A stretch of DNA of 28,119 nucleotides, from the NCBI GenBank assembly GCA_036272935.1, contig DATAXP010000164.1, positions 1-28,119 of the forward strand, read 5' to 3'. The position numbers and the translations under genes were made by a program. This stretch comes from DATAXP01 sp036272935. GTDB lineage: Bacteria; Planctomycetota; Planctomycetia; Pirellulales; PNKZ01. A model generated the notes under the pieces. That model was not told the DNA's origin. It ran no database searches and was given only the letters and a program-made list of their open reading frames with translations. This document shows positions 7,796 to 15,722 of this stretch, piece by piece (position 1 is the first letter of the stretch; every line of letters starts with the position of its first letter).

Positions 7796-7830
7796 ATAAA
7801 CCACGAGGACATGAAGAACACGAAGGAGAT
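7796..7830. repeat. CACGAAG-type dispersed repeat, copy 2, carrying a Shine-Dalgarno-like AAGGAG
   Basis: TAAACCACGAGGACATGAAG followed by AACACGAAGGAG is the second copy of the element. Its last bases, AAGGAG at 7823-7828, lie 11 bases before the ATG at 7840. The repeat therefore seems to supply the ribosome-binding site of the cobalamin-binding-protein gene. Confidence 0.55.
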
Positions 7831-7839
7831 TGATGGCGA

Positions 7840-8817
7840 ATGTCGGCACCTCGGCGTATCGCATCGCTGCTGGCTAGTGGCACGGAGATTCTCTACGGCC
7901 TTGGCCTGGGCGAGTGCGTGGTGGCAGTTAGTCATGAATGCGACTGGCCGCCGGACTGCGCCGGCAAGCCAAGAGTGACGTTCACCAACGTCTGCACGAC
8001 CGCCGCCAGTTCGGCGATCGACGTTCAGGTGCGCGAGATGCTCGCCGGTGGGGCGCCGCTGTACGAGATCGACGTCGAGCAGCTCGTGGCGCTCGAGCCC
8101 AATCTGATCGTCACGCAGGCCCAATGCGACGTATGTGCCGTGAAATACGAGGACGTAGTGAGCCTGGTGCAGCCGGCGGCCCCTTTGGCCGGAGTGCCGG
8201 TCGTGGCGCTCAATCCATTTACGCTCGGCGACGTGCTGGCCGACATCGAGCGCGTCGGCTCTGCGACCGGCTGCGAGACCGAAGCAGCAGGCTATGTGAA
8301 CCAGTTGCGGCGCCGGCTCGACGCGGTACGCGCCGTCACGTGCGACATGCACAGGGACCAGCGGCCGCTGGTGGCGTGCATCGAGTGGATCGAGCCACTG
8401 ATGATCGCGGCCAACTGGATGCCCGAAATGATCGAGTTGGTCGGGGCGCGGCAGTGCTGGTCCGAAGCGGGGCGGCACAGCACCTACACGCCGTGGGAAC
8501 AACTCATCGCTAGCGATCCCGAGGTGATCGTCGTCATGCCCTGCGGGTTCGACCTGGAACGCACGCTCAGCGAAGCACGCCGCCTCGAAGAGTTTCCCGG
8601 CTGGTCGAACCTGCAAGCCGTGCGCTCGGGGCGCGTCTACGCCTGCGACGGCAACGCGTACTTCAACCGCTCGGGTCCGCGGCTGGTCGATAGCGTCGAA
8701 CTGCTCGTCCGGCTCGTGCATCCCCAGCGATTCGGCATGACAGGCGATGAACCGGGCGAGGCGAATGTCTGGCGGAGGCTCACGATCGCAGCGCCTCGCG
8801 CAGCCAGCGGCCGGTGA
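7840..8817 (+). CDS. Cobalamin-binding protein / BtuF-like substrate-binding domain without signal peptide
   Basis: The 325-residue protein belongs to the periplasmic-binding-protein superfamily for B12 and iron-siderophores (Fe/B12 PBP fold). It has RIASLLASGTEILYGLGL at residues 6-23, then SHECDWP, the lobe-one EQLVALEPNLIVTQAQCDVC, and lobe-two GRVYACDGNAYFNRSGPRLVDSVE. It starts directly with the first strand and has no signal peptide or lipobox. This agrees with a cytoplasmic subgroup often labelled cobalamin-binding protein; the true ligand is not known from sequence. No ABC permease or ATPase gene is adjacent. The start at 7840 is preceded by AAGGAG; the nearby ATG at 7833 is out of frame and closes after 14 codons. 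The 3' end overlaps uvrA on the other strand by 38 bp. No B12-box riboswitch was found upstream. Confidence 0.78.
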   Translation: MSAPRRIASLLASGTEILYGLGLGECVVAVSHECDWPPDCAGKPRVTFTNVCTTAASSAIDVQVREMLAGGAPLYEIDVEQLVALEPNLIVTQAQCDVCAVKYEDVVSLVQPAAPLAGVPVVALNPFTLGDVLADIERVGSATGCETEAAGYVNQLRRRLDAVRAVTCDMHRDQRPLVACIEWIEPLMIAANWMPEMIELVGARQCWSEAGRHSTYTPWEQLIASDPEVIVVMPCGFDLERTLSEARRLEEFPGWSNLQAVRSGRVYACDGNAYFNRSGPRLVDSVELLVRLVHPQRFGMTGDEPGEANVWRRLTIAAPRAASGR

Positions 8818-11656
8818 CGCTGTCGTCGCTGGCGGCCAGTTCCTCGGGCGTGCCGGTGAACAACACGTAGCCGCCGCCATCGCCTCCTTCAGGCCCGAGA
8901 TCAATGATCCAATCGGCGCACTTGATTACGTCCAAATTGTGCTCGATCACCACCACGGTGTTCCCGAGGTCGACCAGCTTGCCGAGCACCGCCAGCAGCC
9001 GGCGCACGTCGTCGAAGTGCAGGCCGGTTGTTGGCTCGTCGAGCACGTACAGCGTTTGCCCCGTGTTGGTGCGCCCCAAGTCGGCGGCGAGCTTGATGCG
9101 CTGCGCCTCGCCGCCTGAAAGCGTCGTGGACGATTGCCCCAGCGGCAGGTATCCCAGGCCCACGAGCTGCAAGCTTTCCAGCAGCCGATGGATGACCGGA
9201 AAGTTCGCGAAGAAGCCGAGCGCTTCGTCGACGCTCATCGCCAGCACGTCGGCAATCGACCGATCACGGTAGTGCACTTCGAGCGTCTGCTGATTGAACC
9301 GCGCACCGCGGCAGATCGGGCAATCGACGTACAGATCAGGCAGAAAGTTCATCTCCACCTTAATTTGTCCCTGCCCCTGACAGTGCTCGCAACGGCCGCC
9401 AGCGACGTTGAAGCTGAACCGCCCCGACTTGTAGCCGCGCAGCCGCGCCTCGCGCGTTTGCGTGTAGACCTTGCGAATCTCGTCGAACAGCCCGGTGTAG
9501 GTAGCCGGATTGCTGCGCGGCGTGCGGCCGATGGGTGATTGATCGACATCGACGAACTTATCGATCTGCGCGAGGCCGCGAAGGCTGGTGTGCGGCCCGG
9601 GCTTTGGTCCCGCGCCGTTGAGCCTCCGGCCGACCGCCTTGGCCAGCGTCTCGTTGACCAGCGAGCTTTTGCCCGATCCGCTCACACCGGTCACGCACAC
9701 CAGTGCCGAAAGGGGAAAACTCACTTCGACGTTTTTCAGATTGTGGCATGTCGCCCCTTCGATCGTGATCGCGCGCCGCGGGTTCACGGCGCGCCGCTGG
9801 ATGGGAACGTCGATCCGTAGCGCACCGGAGAGATACTGCCCGGTGATCGAATCGGCCTCGGCAATCACGGCCGCGGGCGTTCCTTGGGCGACGATTGTAC
9901 CGCCTTGGTTTCCCGCGCCGGGGCCGACGTCGATCAGCCAATCGGCCGAGCGCATCATCGCCTCATCGTGTTCCACGACCAGCACCGTGTTGCCGGCCTG
10001 CTGCAAGCCACGCAGCGCTTCGATCAGCCGTCCGTTGTCACGGGGATGCAGGGCGATCGACGGTTCGTCGAGGATGTAGCAGATGCCGACCAGTGCCGAG
10101 CCCAGCCCGGTAGCCAGGCGGATACGCTGCAATTCGCCGCCGCTGAGCGTGTCGGCAGCACGTTCGAGCGCCAGGTAATCGAGCCCCACTTTGCGCAAAA
10201 AGTCGAGCCGGGCAATGATCTCGCGCAGCAGCGGCGTGGCAATGGTGAGCCGATCGCCGGTGAATTGCTGGCCGGCGAAGAACTCGTGGGCGCCGCCGAC
10301 TGGCAGGGCGGTCGCCTCATGGATCGGCTTGCCGCCGATGAGCACGCTGCGTGCCTCGGGACGGAGCCGGGCGCCGCGGCATTCGGGGCAGGGAGTCTCG
10401 TCGCGGAACAGCTCGAGCCGTTCGCATTCGCTTTCGCCCCCTTCGATCGCGGCGGCCGCAGCGAACTCTTCGTCGAGTAGATGAAGCACTCCCGGCGTGT
10501 TCCCGGTGCCTTGCCACAAGACTTGCCGCATCTTGGGGCGCAGATCGTCGAGCGGCGTGTCGAGCTGAAAGCCGCCGGCATCGGCCAGCGCGCCGAGCGC
10601 TTCGGCGTGCGCCTGCGAGAGGCCAGGGGCGTTGCCGTTCTTGCGCGGCAGGCGCCACGGCAGGATTGCCCCTTCGGCCAGCGACATGCTCGTTTGCGGG
10701 GCGACCAGTTCCGGATCGAAGGCACGCAGCACGCCAAGCCCTTCGCACTTGGGGCAGGCGCCGTAGGGGCTGTTGAAACTGAACGTGCGCGGCTCCAACT
10801 CCTCGTAGCTGATCTTGCAGTTCGGGCAGGCGTATTCGGTGCTGAAGATCCGCTCTTCCCACGGGCTGGCGCTATCGCCGCCGGGAATCTGGTACGCCGC
10901 GGTCACCAGCCCTTGGCCATGACGCAAGGTGGTCGCCAGCGACTCGGCAGCACGAGCGCGCACTCCGTCGCGCACCACGAGCCGATCGACGACCGCTTCG
11001 ATCGTGTGGTTCTTTTGCCGCACCAGCTTGGGAATCGCGTCGAGGTCGTACACCGTGCCGTCGACACGAGCTCGCACGAAACCCGCCTTGCGGACGGCGG
11101 CGAGCACATCCTCGTGTTGGCCCTTGCGGCCGCGGACCAGCGGGGCCATGACGATCAGCTTTGTCCCTTCGGGCAGGGCGAGCAGCGTGTCGAGAATCTG
11201 ATCGGGCGACTGCTGCGAGATCGGCGCACCGCACTGGTAGCAATGTGCGTCGCCGACGCGGGCATAGAGCAGCCGCAGATAGTCGTAGATTTCGGTGACG
11301 GTGGCCACGGTGCTGCGCGGATTGGCGGCCCCGGCACGTTGGTCGATGGCGATCGTCGGCTGCAAGCCTTCGACCAGATCGACATCGGGACGCTCCAACT
11401 GCGTGAGAAACTGCCGGGCGTAGGCGCTGAGGCTCTCGATGTACTGCCGCTGCCCTTCGGCGTAGAGCGTGTCGAAGGCCAGCGAACTTTTGCCTGAGCC
11501 GCTGGGGCCGGTGATGACCACGAGCTGGTCGCGGGGAATGTCGAGATCGATGTTGCGCAGGTTGTGCACCCGGCAGCCGCGGACGCAGATCGTCTCGCCG
11601 GCGACCGTTGTTTCGGAACAGTCTTTCGCCACCGTGTCAGTCGATACCGTGGCCAT
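8780..11656 (-). CDS. uvrA: Excinuclease ABC subunit A
   Basis: The 958-residue product is the full-length UvrA ATPase, which as a dimer recognises distorted DNA and loads UvrB in nucleotide excision repair. In order it shows Walker A GPSGSGKS (about 50-57), ESLSAYARQFL, the first zinc-binding cluster with CPNC and CPKC (about 275-305), and the ABC signature LSGGELQRIRLA with Walker B YILDEPSIALHP (about 500-530). Then come the second Walker A GVSGSGKSSL (about 654), the C-terminal zinc finger CEHCQGQG...CPIC (about 750-780), signature LSGGEAQRIKLA and Walker B YVLDEPTTGLH (about 845-880). All functional motifs are intact. The ATG at 11654-11656 is the only reasonable start near the first motif. 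It is divergent from the PD40 protein gene across 168 bp and convergent with, and overlapping, the cobalamin-binding gene. No SOS-box-like operator was recognised. Confidence 0.98.
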   Translation of the reverse strand: MATVSTDTVAKDCSETTVAGETICVRGCRVHNLRNIDLDIPRDQLVVITGPSGSGKSSLAFDTLYAEGQRQYIESLSAYARQFLTQLERPDVDLVEGLQPTIAIDQRAGAANPRSTVATVTEIYDYLRLLYARVGDAHCYQCGAPISQQSPDQILDTLLALPEGTKLIVMAPLVRGRKGQHEDVLAAVRKAGFVRARVDGTVYDLDAIPKLVRQKNHTIEAVVDRLVVRDGVRARAAESLATTLRHGQGLVTAAYQIPGGDSASPWEERIFSTEYACPNCKISYEELEPRTFSFNSPYGACPKCEGLGVLRAFDPELVAPQTSMSLAEGAILPWRLPRKNGNAPGLSQAHAEALGALADAGGFQLDTPLDDLRPKMRQVLWQGTGNTPGVLHLLDEEFAAAAAIEGGESECERLELFRDETPCPECRGARLRPEARSVLIGGKPIHEATALPVGGAHEFFAGQQFTGDRLTIATPLLREIIARLDFLRKVGLDYLALERAADTLSGGELQRIRLATGLGSALVGICYILDEPSIALHPRDNGRLIEALRGLQQAGNTVLVVEHDEAMMRSADWLIDVGPGAGNQGGTIVAQGTPAAVIAEADSITGQYLSGALRIDVPIQRRAVNPRRAITIEGATCHNLKNVEVSFPLSALVCVTGVSGSGKSSLVNETLAKAVGRRLNGAGPKPGPHTSLRGLAQIDKFVDVDQSPIGRTPRSNPATYTGLFDEIRKVYTQTREARLRGYKSGRFSFNVAGGRCEHCQGQGQIKVEMNFLPDLYVDCPICRGARFNQQTLEVHYRDRSIADVLAMSVDEALGFFANFPVIHRLLESLQLVGLGYLPLGQSSTTLSGGEAQRIKLAADLGRTNTGQTLYVLDEPTTGLHFDDVRRLLAVLGKLVDLGNTVVVIEHNLDVIKCADWIIDLGPEGGDGGGYVLFTGTPEELAASDDSVTGRWLREALRS

Positions 11657-11780
11657 CGATTGCTTACCCAGGCACGATTACGCAACGACGCAACTTTTCA
11701 GCGTAGCCACCGGCCACGGGAACGCAATGTGGTGGCGTGCGGCAAAGTCGCGCGGGGGTTCTTTCGCCATGGCCGGCTCG

Positions 11781-11786
11781 TATAAT
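11781..11786 (+). promoter_or_regulatory. Candidate -10 box (TATAAT) for the PD40 protein gene
   Basis: A perfect TATAAT lies 38 bases before the ATG at 11825. A poor -35 candidate, TTCTTT, starts at 11759 with a 16-bp spacer. GGAG at 11812-11815 gives a suitable ribosome-binding site, so the order -10, leader, SD, ATG is sensible. Confidence 0.45.
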
Positions 11787-11824
11787 CGGGCGAGCTTTCG
11801 CCTGACTTTGCGGAGATCCTTATC

Positions 11825-12883
11825 ATGCGCCCTGCGGCAGCCTGGCTCGCGTCGATGGTGCTTCTCGCCGTTCCCACGCGAGGCGAGGAGCCGAGTGCCG
11901 CGTCGATCGAGTCGCAGCATCTGAGCAATCTGCGCGTGGTGACACACGGGTTCGTGAAGGCGGGGGAAGGTTACTTCTCGCCCGATGCGCGAACGATCGT
12001 TTGCCAGGCGATCACGAAGGATTATCCCTTCTACCAGATTTATACGCAGCCACTCGATGGCGGTGCGCCGCGGCTGGTAAGCACCGGTCGAGGGCGCACC
12101 ACCTGCGCCGCATTCGCACCCGATGGCAAATATCTGATCTACGCTTCGAGCCACACCGATCCGCAGCTCGACAAGACCGAGCAGGCGCAGCGCGACCAAG
12201 ACGCCGAAGATGCCCGCTCCGGCCGGCGACGCCGCTATGAATGGGTGTTCGATGCGAACATGGATATTTACCGGGCTGATCTCGACGGCAGCCATCTGCA
12301 CAACCTGACCAACTCGCCTGGCTACGACGCCGAGGGATCGTTCTCGCCCGACGGCAAGCAGATCGTGTTTTGCAGCACGCGCGACGGCGACCCCGATCTG
12401 TACGTGATGAACGCCGACGGATCGAATGTGCGGCAGCTCACCAACTCGCCGGGATACGACGGTGGCCCATTCATCTCGCCCGATGGCCGGTGGGTGGTAT
12501 TCCGCAGCGATCGCAAGCAGGCCGAGATGCTGCAAATCTACGTGATCGGCCTCGATGGCTCGAACGAAACCGCGCTGACCGACAACGTCGGCGTGAACTG
12601 GGCGCCGTACTGGCACCCGACCGAGCCGTGGATCATCTGGACCGGCGCCGACCATTCCGATCCCAACGCGCGGCCGAATTACGACCTGTGGCTGATGAAG
12701 TACGGCAGCGAGGCGGGCAAGATCGTCCCCGGGCCAATCACGCGCATTACCGACCATCCGAGCGCCGACGTGCTGCCGGTCTTTTCGCCCGACGGCCGAC
12801 GGCTGATGTGGACGAGCAACCGATCGGCCGACCACAGCAGCCAGTTGTGGATCGCGGACTTCGTCGGAGTTGCTAGTCGCTAG
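11825..12883 (+). CDS. Exported TolB-like PD40 beta-propeller protein
   Basis: The 352-residue product starts with a likely signal peptide (Arg2, then AAAWLASMVLLAVPTRG, cleavage near GEE). After it come several WD40-like PD40 blades: YFSPDARTIVCQ, AFAPDGKYLIYAS, SFSPDGKQIVFCSTRDGDPD, FISPDGRWVVFRSDRKQ and FSPDGRRLMWTSNRS. Two blades carry the duplicated motif LTNSPGYD, and the N-x-DGSNVRQLTN pattern is the classical TolB repeat. It has no TolB N-terminal domain, and no peptidase domain follows, so it is a stand-alone propeller, perhaps a periplasmic scaffold or binding protein. The gene has a TATAAT box and an SD site upstream. Its last codons and TAG stop (12881-12883) are encoded by a heptamer repeat array, so the native C-terminus may have been replaced. 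Confidence 0.85.
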   Translation: MRPAAAWLASMVLLAVPTRGEEPSAASIESQHLSNLRVVTHGFVKAGEGYFSPDARTIVCQAITKDYPFYQIYTQPLDGGAPRLVSTGRGRTTCAAFAPDGKYLIYASSHTDPQLDKTEQAQRDQDAEDARSGRRRRYEWVFDANMDIYRADLDGSHLHNLTNSPGYDAEGSFSPDGKQIVFCSTRDGDPDLYVMNADGSNVRQLTNSPGYDGGPFISPDGRWVVFRSDRKQAEMLQIYVIGLDGSNETALTDNVGVNWAPYWHPTEPWIIWTGADHSDPNARPNYDLWLMKYGSEAGKIVPGPITRITDHPSADVLPVFSPDGRRLMWTSNRSADHSSQLWIADFVGVASR

Positions 12884-12917
12884 CGGCAGGTTGCTGGTGG
12901 CCAGTTGTTAGTTGTGC
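12869..12917. repeat. Heptamer array 2 (7 units) over the stop codon of the PD40 protein gene
   Basis: Seven consecutive units in strict 7-bp phase, for example GTTGCTA, GTCGCTA, GTTGCTG and GTTGTTA. The TAG stop at 12881-12883 lies across units two and three. Confidence 0.75.
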
Positions 12918-12989
12918 GCAGGCGGTACGCGGTTTGCTTCGTCGGGCGAGGATTGATCTTAGACATTCTTTTTTTCGGAGACGCATCCC

Positions 12990-13451
12990 ATGGCTGAGAC
13001 GCCATCCGTAGACCGCAAGAAGCTGATCGAGCTGTTGAACGAGGACCTGTCGCGCGAGTACCAGGCGATCATCGCCTACGTGAACTACAGCCAGGTGCTC
13101 AAGGGGGCGCAATACATGGATATTGCCAAGGAGCTGGAGGTACATGCTGCCGAGGAGCTCGATCACGCCTTGAAGATCTCCAACCAGATCGACTATCTGG
13201 GCGGCATGCCGACGGTCACGCCCAAGCCGGTCAAAACCTCGGAAAAGGCCGAGGAAATGCTGAAGTTCGACCTGGAAAACGAAAAGCAGACAATCGCTAA
13301 CTACCGTACCCGCATCAAGCAGGCCGACGAGCTAGGAGAGTTCGCTTTGAGCGAGGTGCTGCGCAGCATCATCGTGCAGGAGCAGGAGCACCTGGTCGAT
13401 CTGGCCACCGCCCTCGGGATCGATTCGCCCGATCCGGGCATCGCTTCGTGA
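12990..13451 (+). CDS. Bacterioferritin-like diiron protein
   Basis: A 153-residue four-helix-bundle protein of the ferritin superfamily, closest in layout to bacterioferritin. Such proteins oxidise Fe(II) at a diiron centre and may store iron in a 24-subunit shell in the cytoplasm. All six ferroxidase ligands can be placed: Glu23 (SREYQ), Glu56 and His59 (AAEELDHA), Glu98, then Glu131 and His134 (QEQEHLVDL). Tyr30 matches the conserved core Tyr. Bacterioferritin's heme-ligand Met, two residues before that first His pair, aligns with Leu57 here, so heme binding in the usual way is unlikely. Length is close to the usual 155-160. GGAG at 12977-12980 supports the ATG at 12990. It may share a transcript with the preceding gene (106-bp gap) but has its own SD. 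Confidence 0.85.
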   Translation: MAETPSVDRKKLIELLNEDLSREYQAIIAYVNYSQVLKGAQYMDIAKELEVHAAEELDHALKISNQIDYLGGMPTVTPKPVKTSEKAEEMLKFDLENEKQTIANYRTRIKQADELGEFALSEVLRSIIVQEQEHLVDLATALGIDSPDPGIAS

Positions 13452-13608
13452 GCCGCCTCGGGGCCGATTCCCCCCTCCCAGATTGCCTGGTTTTCGGTAC
13501 GATGATCGTCCGGCAACGGTGGCTGCGCTAAACGGCGACAGCGGAAGCGACGCATAGCGAAGTGCGCGCGGCGGCCGAGCACAGCAGCACCGGTCGGAGA
13601 ATCGGTCG

Positions 13609-15708
13609 ATGGCAGAGACGCTACGCCTGATCCTGGTCGTCCACCAGCATCAGCCGGTAGGAAACTTCGACGCGGTCATCCAGCGGATCTACCGCGACAG
13701 CTATCAGCCGCTGTTGGCCACCTTCGAGCGTTGGCCGGCCCTGGGCCTGAGCCTTCACACCAGCGGGCCGCTGCTCGAATGGCTCGCGGCACACCATCCC
13801 GATTACATCGAGCGACTGGCGTCGCTGGCCGCGGCGGGGCGGGTCGAGATTCTCGGCGGGGCGTATAGCGATCCGATCCTTTCCTGGCTGCCGCGCGCCG
13901 ATCGTGTGGCGCAGATCGTCGACTACGGCGACGTGCTCGAGCGGCGGTTCGGCACGCGGCCGCGCGGCATGTGGCTGGCCGAGCGCGTGTGGGAACCGAC
14001 GATGGCGGCCGACCTGGCATCGGCGGGGATCGAGCACACGGTGCTCGACGACGTGCGCTTCCTGGCGGCCGGGCTGAACGAATCGCAGCTTGGTGGCTAT
14101 TGGCTGACCGACGACGATTCGCCGCCGATCGCGCTGTTCACCGGCAGCGAGCGACTGCGTTACCTGATTCCCTACGCGCCGCCGGAGCAGGTGATCGCCC
14201 ACCTGCGCCGCGTGGCCCGAGCACAGCCAGGCGCAACGATCGTGTATGCCGACGATGCCGAGAAGTTCGGCGCCTGGCCCGGCATGCGCGAGCATTGTTT
14301 CGAACACGGCTGGCTGCCGCGGTTCTTCGAGATGCTTTCCGCCGAGCGCGACTGGCTGCGCGTCACCACGCTGCGCGAAGTGATCGACCACGTGCCTCCG
14401 CAAGGGCGAGTGTACGTGCCCGAGGGGAGCTATCGAGAGATGAGCACGTGGTCGACGCTCGACTCGCGCCCGCAGCAACTCGGCAAGGCCGAACACGCGG
14501 AAGAGGTTGTCGACGCGCCGACGCAGCCAGCGGGCACGTGGCGAAACTTCCGCGTCAAGTATCCCGTAGTCGATGAACTCACCGCACGGATGCTGCACGT
14601 CAGTCGGCGTTGGGCGCGCGTGCATCGAGCCAGCGGCACCAGCGACACGCTCGTCGCGGCACGGCGAGCGCTGCACCTGGGCCAGTGTGGCGACGCCTAC
14701 TGGCACGGCATCTTCGGCGGCGCGTATCTGCCGCACCTGCGGCAAGCGGCGTATCAGCAATTGATCGCGGCCGACGGGCTGCTCGACGAAATCACCGCAG
14801 GCCACAGTCCCGAAGTGTCGGCCACGCTTGACGACTTCAACGCCGATGTGCATCACGAGGTGCTACTGCGGAACTCACGGCTGATGGCCTTTTTCGCTCC
14901 GCAGCAAGGGGGCATGCTGTACGAGCTGGACGTGCGCTCGCCGGCGGCAAACGTGCTGGCGACCTTCGCTCGGCGTCCCGAGCCATACCATATTTCACCC
15001 GCCGCACCGGCGAATTACGAATCGAACGGCCACGCCGAGCATCGCGCCGAGCCGGCCCCGCCGCTTGTCTACGATCAGTACCCACGCAAGAGCTTGCTCG
15101 ACCACTTCTTTGCTGCCGACGTGCGGCTGACCGACGTTGCCGAAGCTCGTGCTCACGAGCGCGGCGATTTCATCACGGGGCGGTACGAGCGGCGCATCCG
15201 CCGGCACGCCGATCGCGTCGAGCTGGAATTGTCGCGTCGCGGCAAGATGCTCGGCCACGCGGTGCGGATCACGAAGACGATCGCGCTCGCGGCCGACTCG
15301 TCGGTGCTCGACATCGAGTACACCCTGGAAGGCCTGCCGCGGAACGTGCCGTGCTGCTTCGCTGTGGAGTTCAACCTGGCAGGGGCTTGGGAGGCCGCCG
15401 AAACTGATGGCCGAGCGGCGGGCGTCGGCGGTGAAGCATGGCAGTTCGTGGTCGGCGATTCGCTGGCGATGATCGACCCTGCGCTGGGTGTGGAGTTCGC
15501 GATTCAATCGGCACGCGATGCGGGATTTTGGACCTTTCCGGTCAACACGCTCAGCCGCGGGCAAGTCGGGCTCGAGAGCATTCAGCAATCGACGGTCGTC
15601 ATGCCGCACTGGCACCTGGTGAGCGACAGCCGCGACGCGTGGCATGTGCAGCTTAGCATTGCAACGCGCGGTCTCCGCCACTCTGAACCCGTAGCCGGCA
15701 GCCTGTAG
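13609..15708 (+). CDS. Glycoside hydrolase family 57 enzyme (4-alpha-glucanotransferase or alpha-amylase type)
   Basis: The 699-residue protein has the GH57 layout: a catalytic (beta/alpha)7 barrel followed by a DUF1926-type beta domain. Motifs in order are HQHQPVGNF at residues 12-20, the TSGPLLEWL strand at 51-59, GRVEILGGAYSDPILS at 77-92, GMWLAERVWEP with the likely nucleophile Glu125, and VYADDAEKFGAWPG with the likely acid/base Asp216. These two positions agree with the Glu/Asp pair of the Thermococcus 4-alpha-glucanotransferase. The C-terminal half, from about residue 400, has the AYWHGIFGGAYLPHLR and YDQYPRKSLLDHFF segments of this subgroup. It acts on alpha-1,4-glucans such as glycogen; which activity dominates cannot be told. 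No signal peptide, so it is cytoplasmic. GGAGA at 13596-13600 supports the start. The stop TAG lies inside a heptamer array. Confidence 0.9.
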   Translation: MAETLRLILVVHQHQPVGNFDAVIQRIYRDSYQPLLATFERWPALGLSLHTSGPLLEWLAAHHPDYIERLASLAAAGRVEILGGAYSDPILSWLPRADRVAQIVDYGDVLERRFGTRPRGMWLAERVWEPTMAADLASAGIEHTVLDDVRFLAAGLNESQLGGYWLTDDDSPPIALFTGSERLRYLIPYAPPEQVIAHLRRVARAQPGATIVYADDAEKFGAWPGMREHCFEHGWLPRFFEMLSAERDWLRVTTLREVIDHVPPQGRVYVPEGSYREMSTWSTLDSRPQQLGKAEHAEEVVDAPTQPAGTWRNFRVKYPVVDELTARMLHVSRRWARVHRASGTSDTLVAARRALHLGQCGDAYWHGIFGGAYLPHLRQAAYQQLIAADGLLDEITAGHSPEVSATLDDFNADVHHEVLLRNSRLMAFFAPQQGGMLYELDVRSPAANVLATFARRPEPYHISPAAPANYESNGHAEHRAEPAPPLVYDQYPRKSLLDHFFAADVRLTDVAEARAHERGDFITGRYERRIRRHADRVELELSRRGKMLGHAVRITKTIALAADSSVLDIEYTLEGLPRNVPCCFAVEFNLAGAWEAAETDGRAAGVGGEAWQFVVGDSLAMIDPALGVEFAIQSARDAGFWTFPVNTLSRGQVGLESIQQSTVVMPHWHLVSDSRDAWHVQLSIATRGLRHSEPVAGSL

Positions 15709-15722
15709 CCTGTTGCCGCTGC
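15688..15722. repeat. Heptamer array 3 (5 units) between convergent GH57 and TPR-kinase genes
   Basis: Units CCCGTAG, CCGGCAG, CCTGTAG, CCTGTTG and CCGCTGC run without gaps. The GH57 stop TAG (15706-15708) is the end of the third unit, and the array ends exactly where the convergent kinase gene's stop codon begins (15723). Confidence 0.75.

Noticed and set aside
7575..7839. Cobalamin riboswitch before the cobalamin-binding gene
   Set aside because: No B12-box pattern or the expected length of structured leader was found; the gap holds repeats and a palindrome.
7833..7877. Start at the ATG 7 bases before the cobalamin-binding gene's ATG
   Set aside because: It has better SD spacing, but the frame reaches a stop after 14 codons.
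10481..11497. Long plus-strand reading frame opposite uvrA (also ones opposite GH57, the kinases and the oxidase)
   Set aside because: High-GC antisense shadow: it follows the codon structure of the true gene and shows no family motifs or start signals.
12869..12917. CRISPR-like direct repeats in the heptamer arrays
   Set aside because: Units are only 7 bp, degenerate and adjacent, with no spacers.
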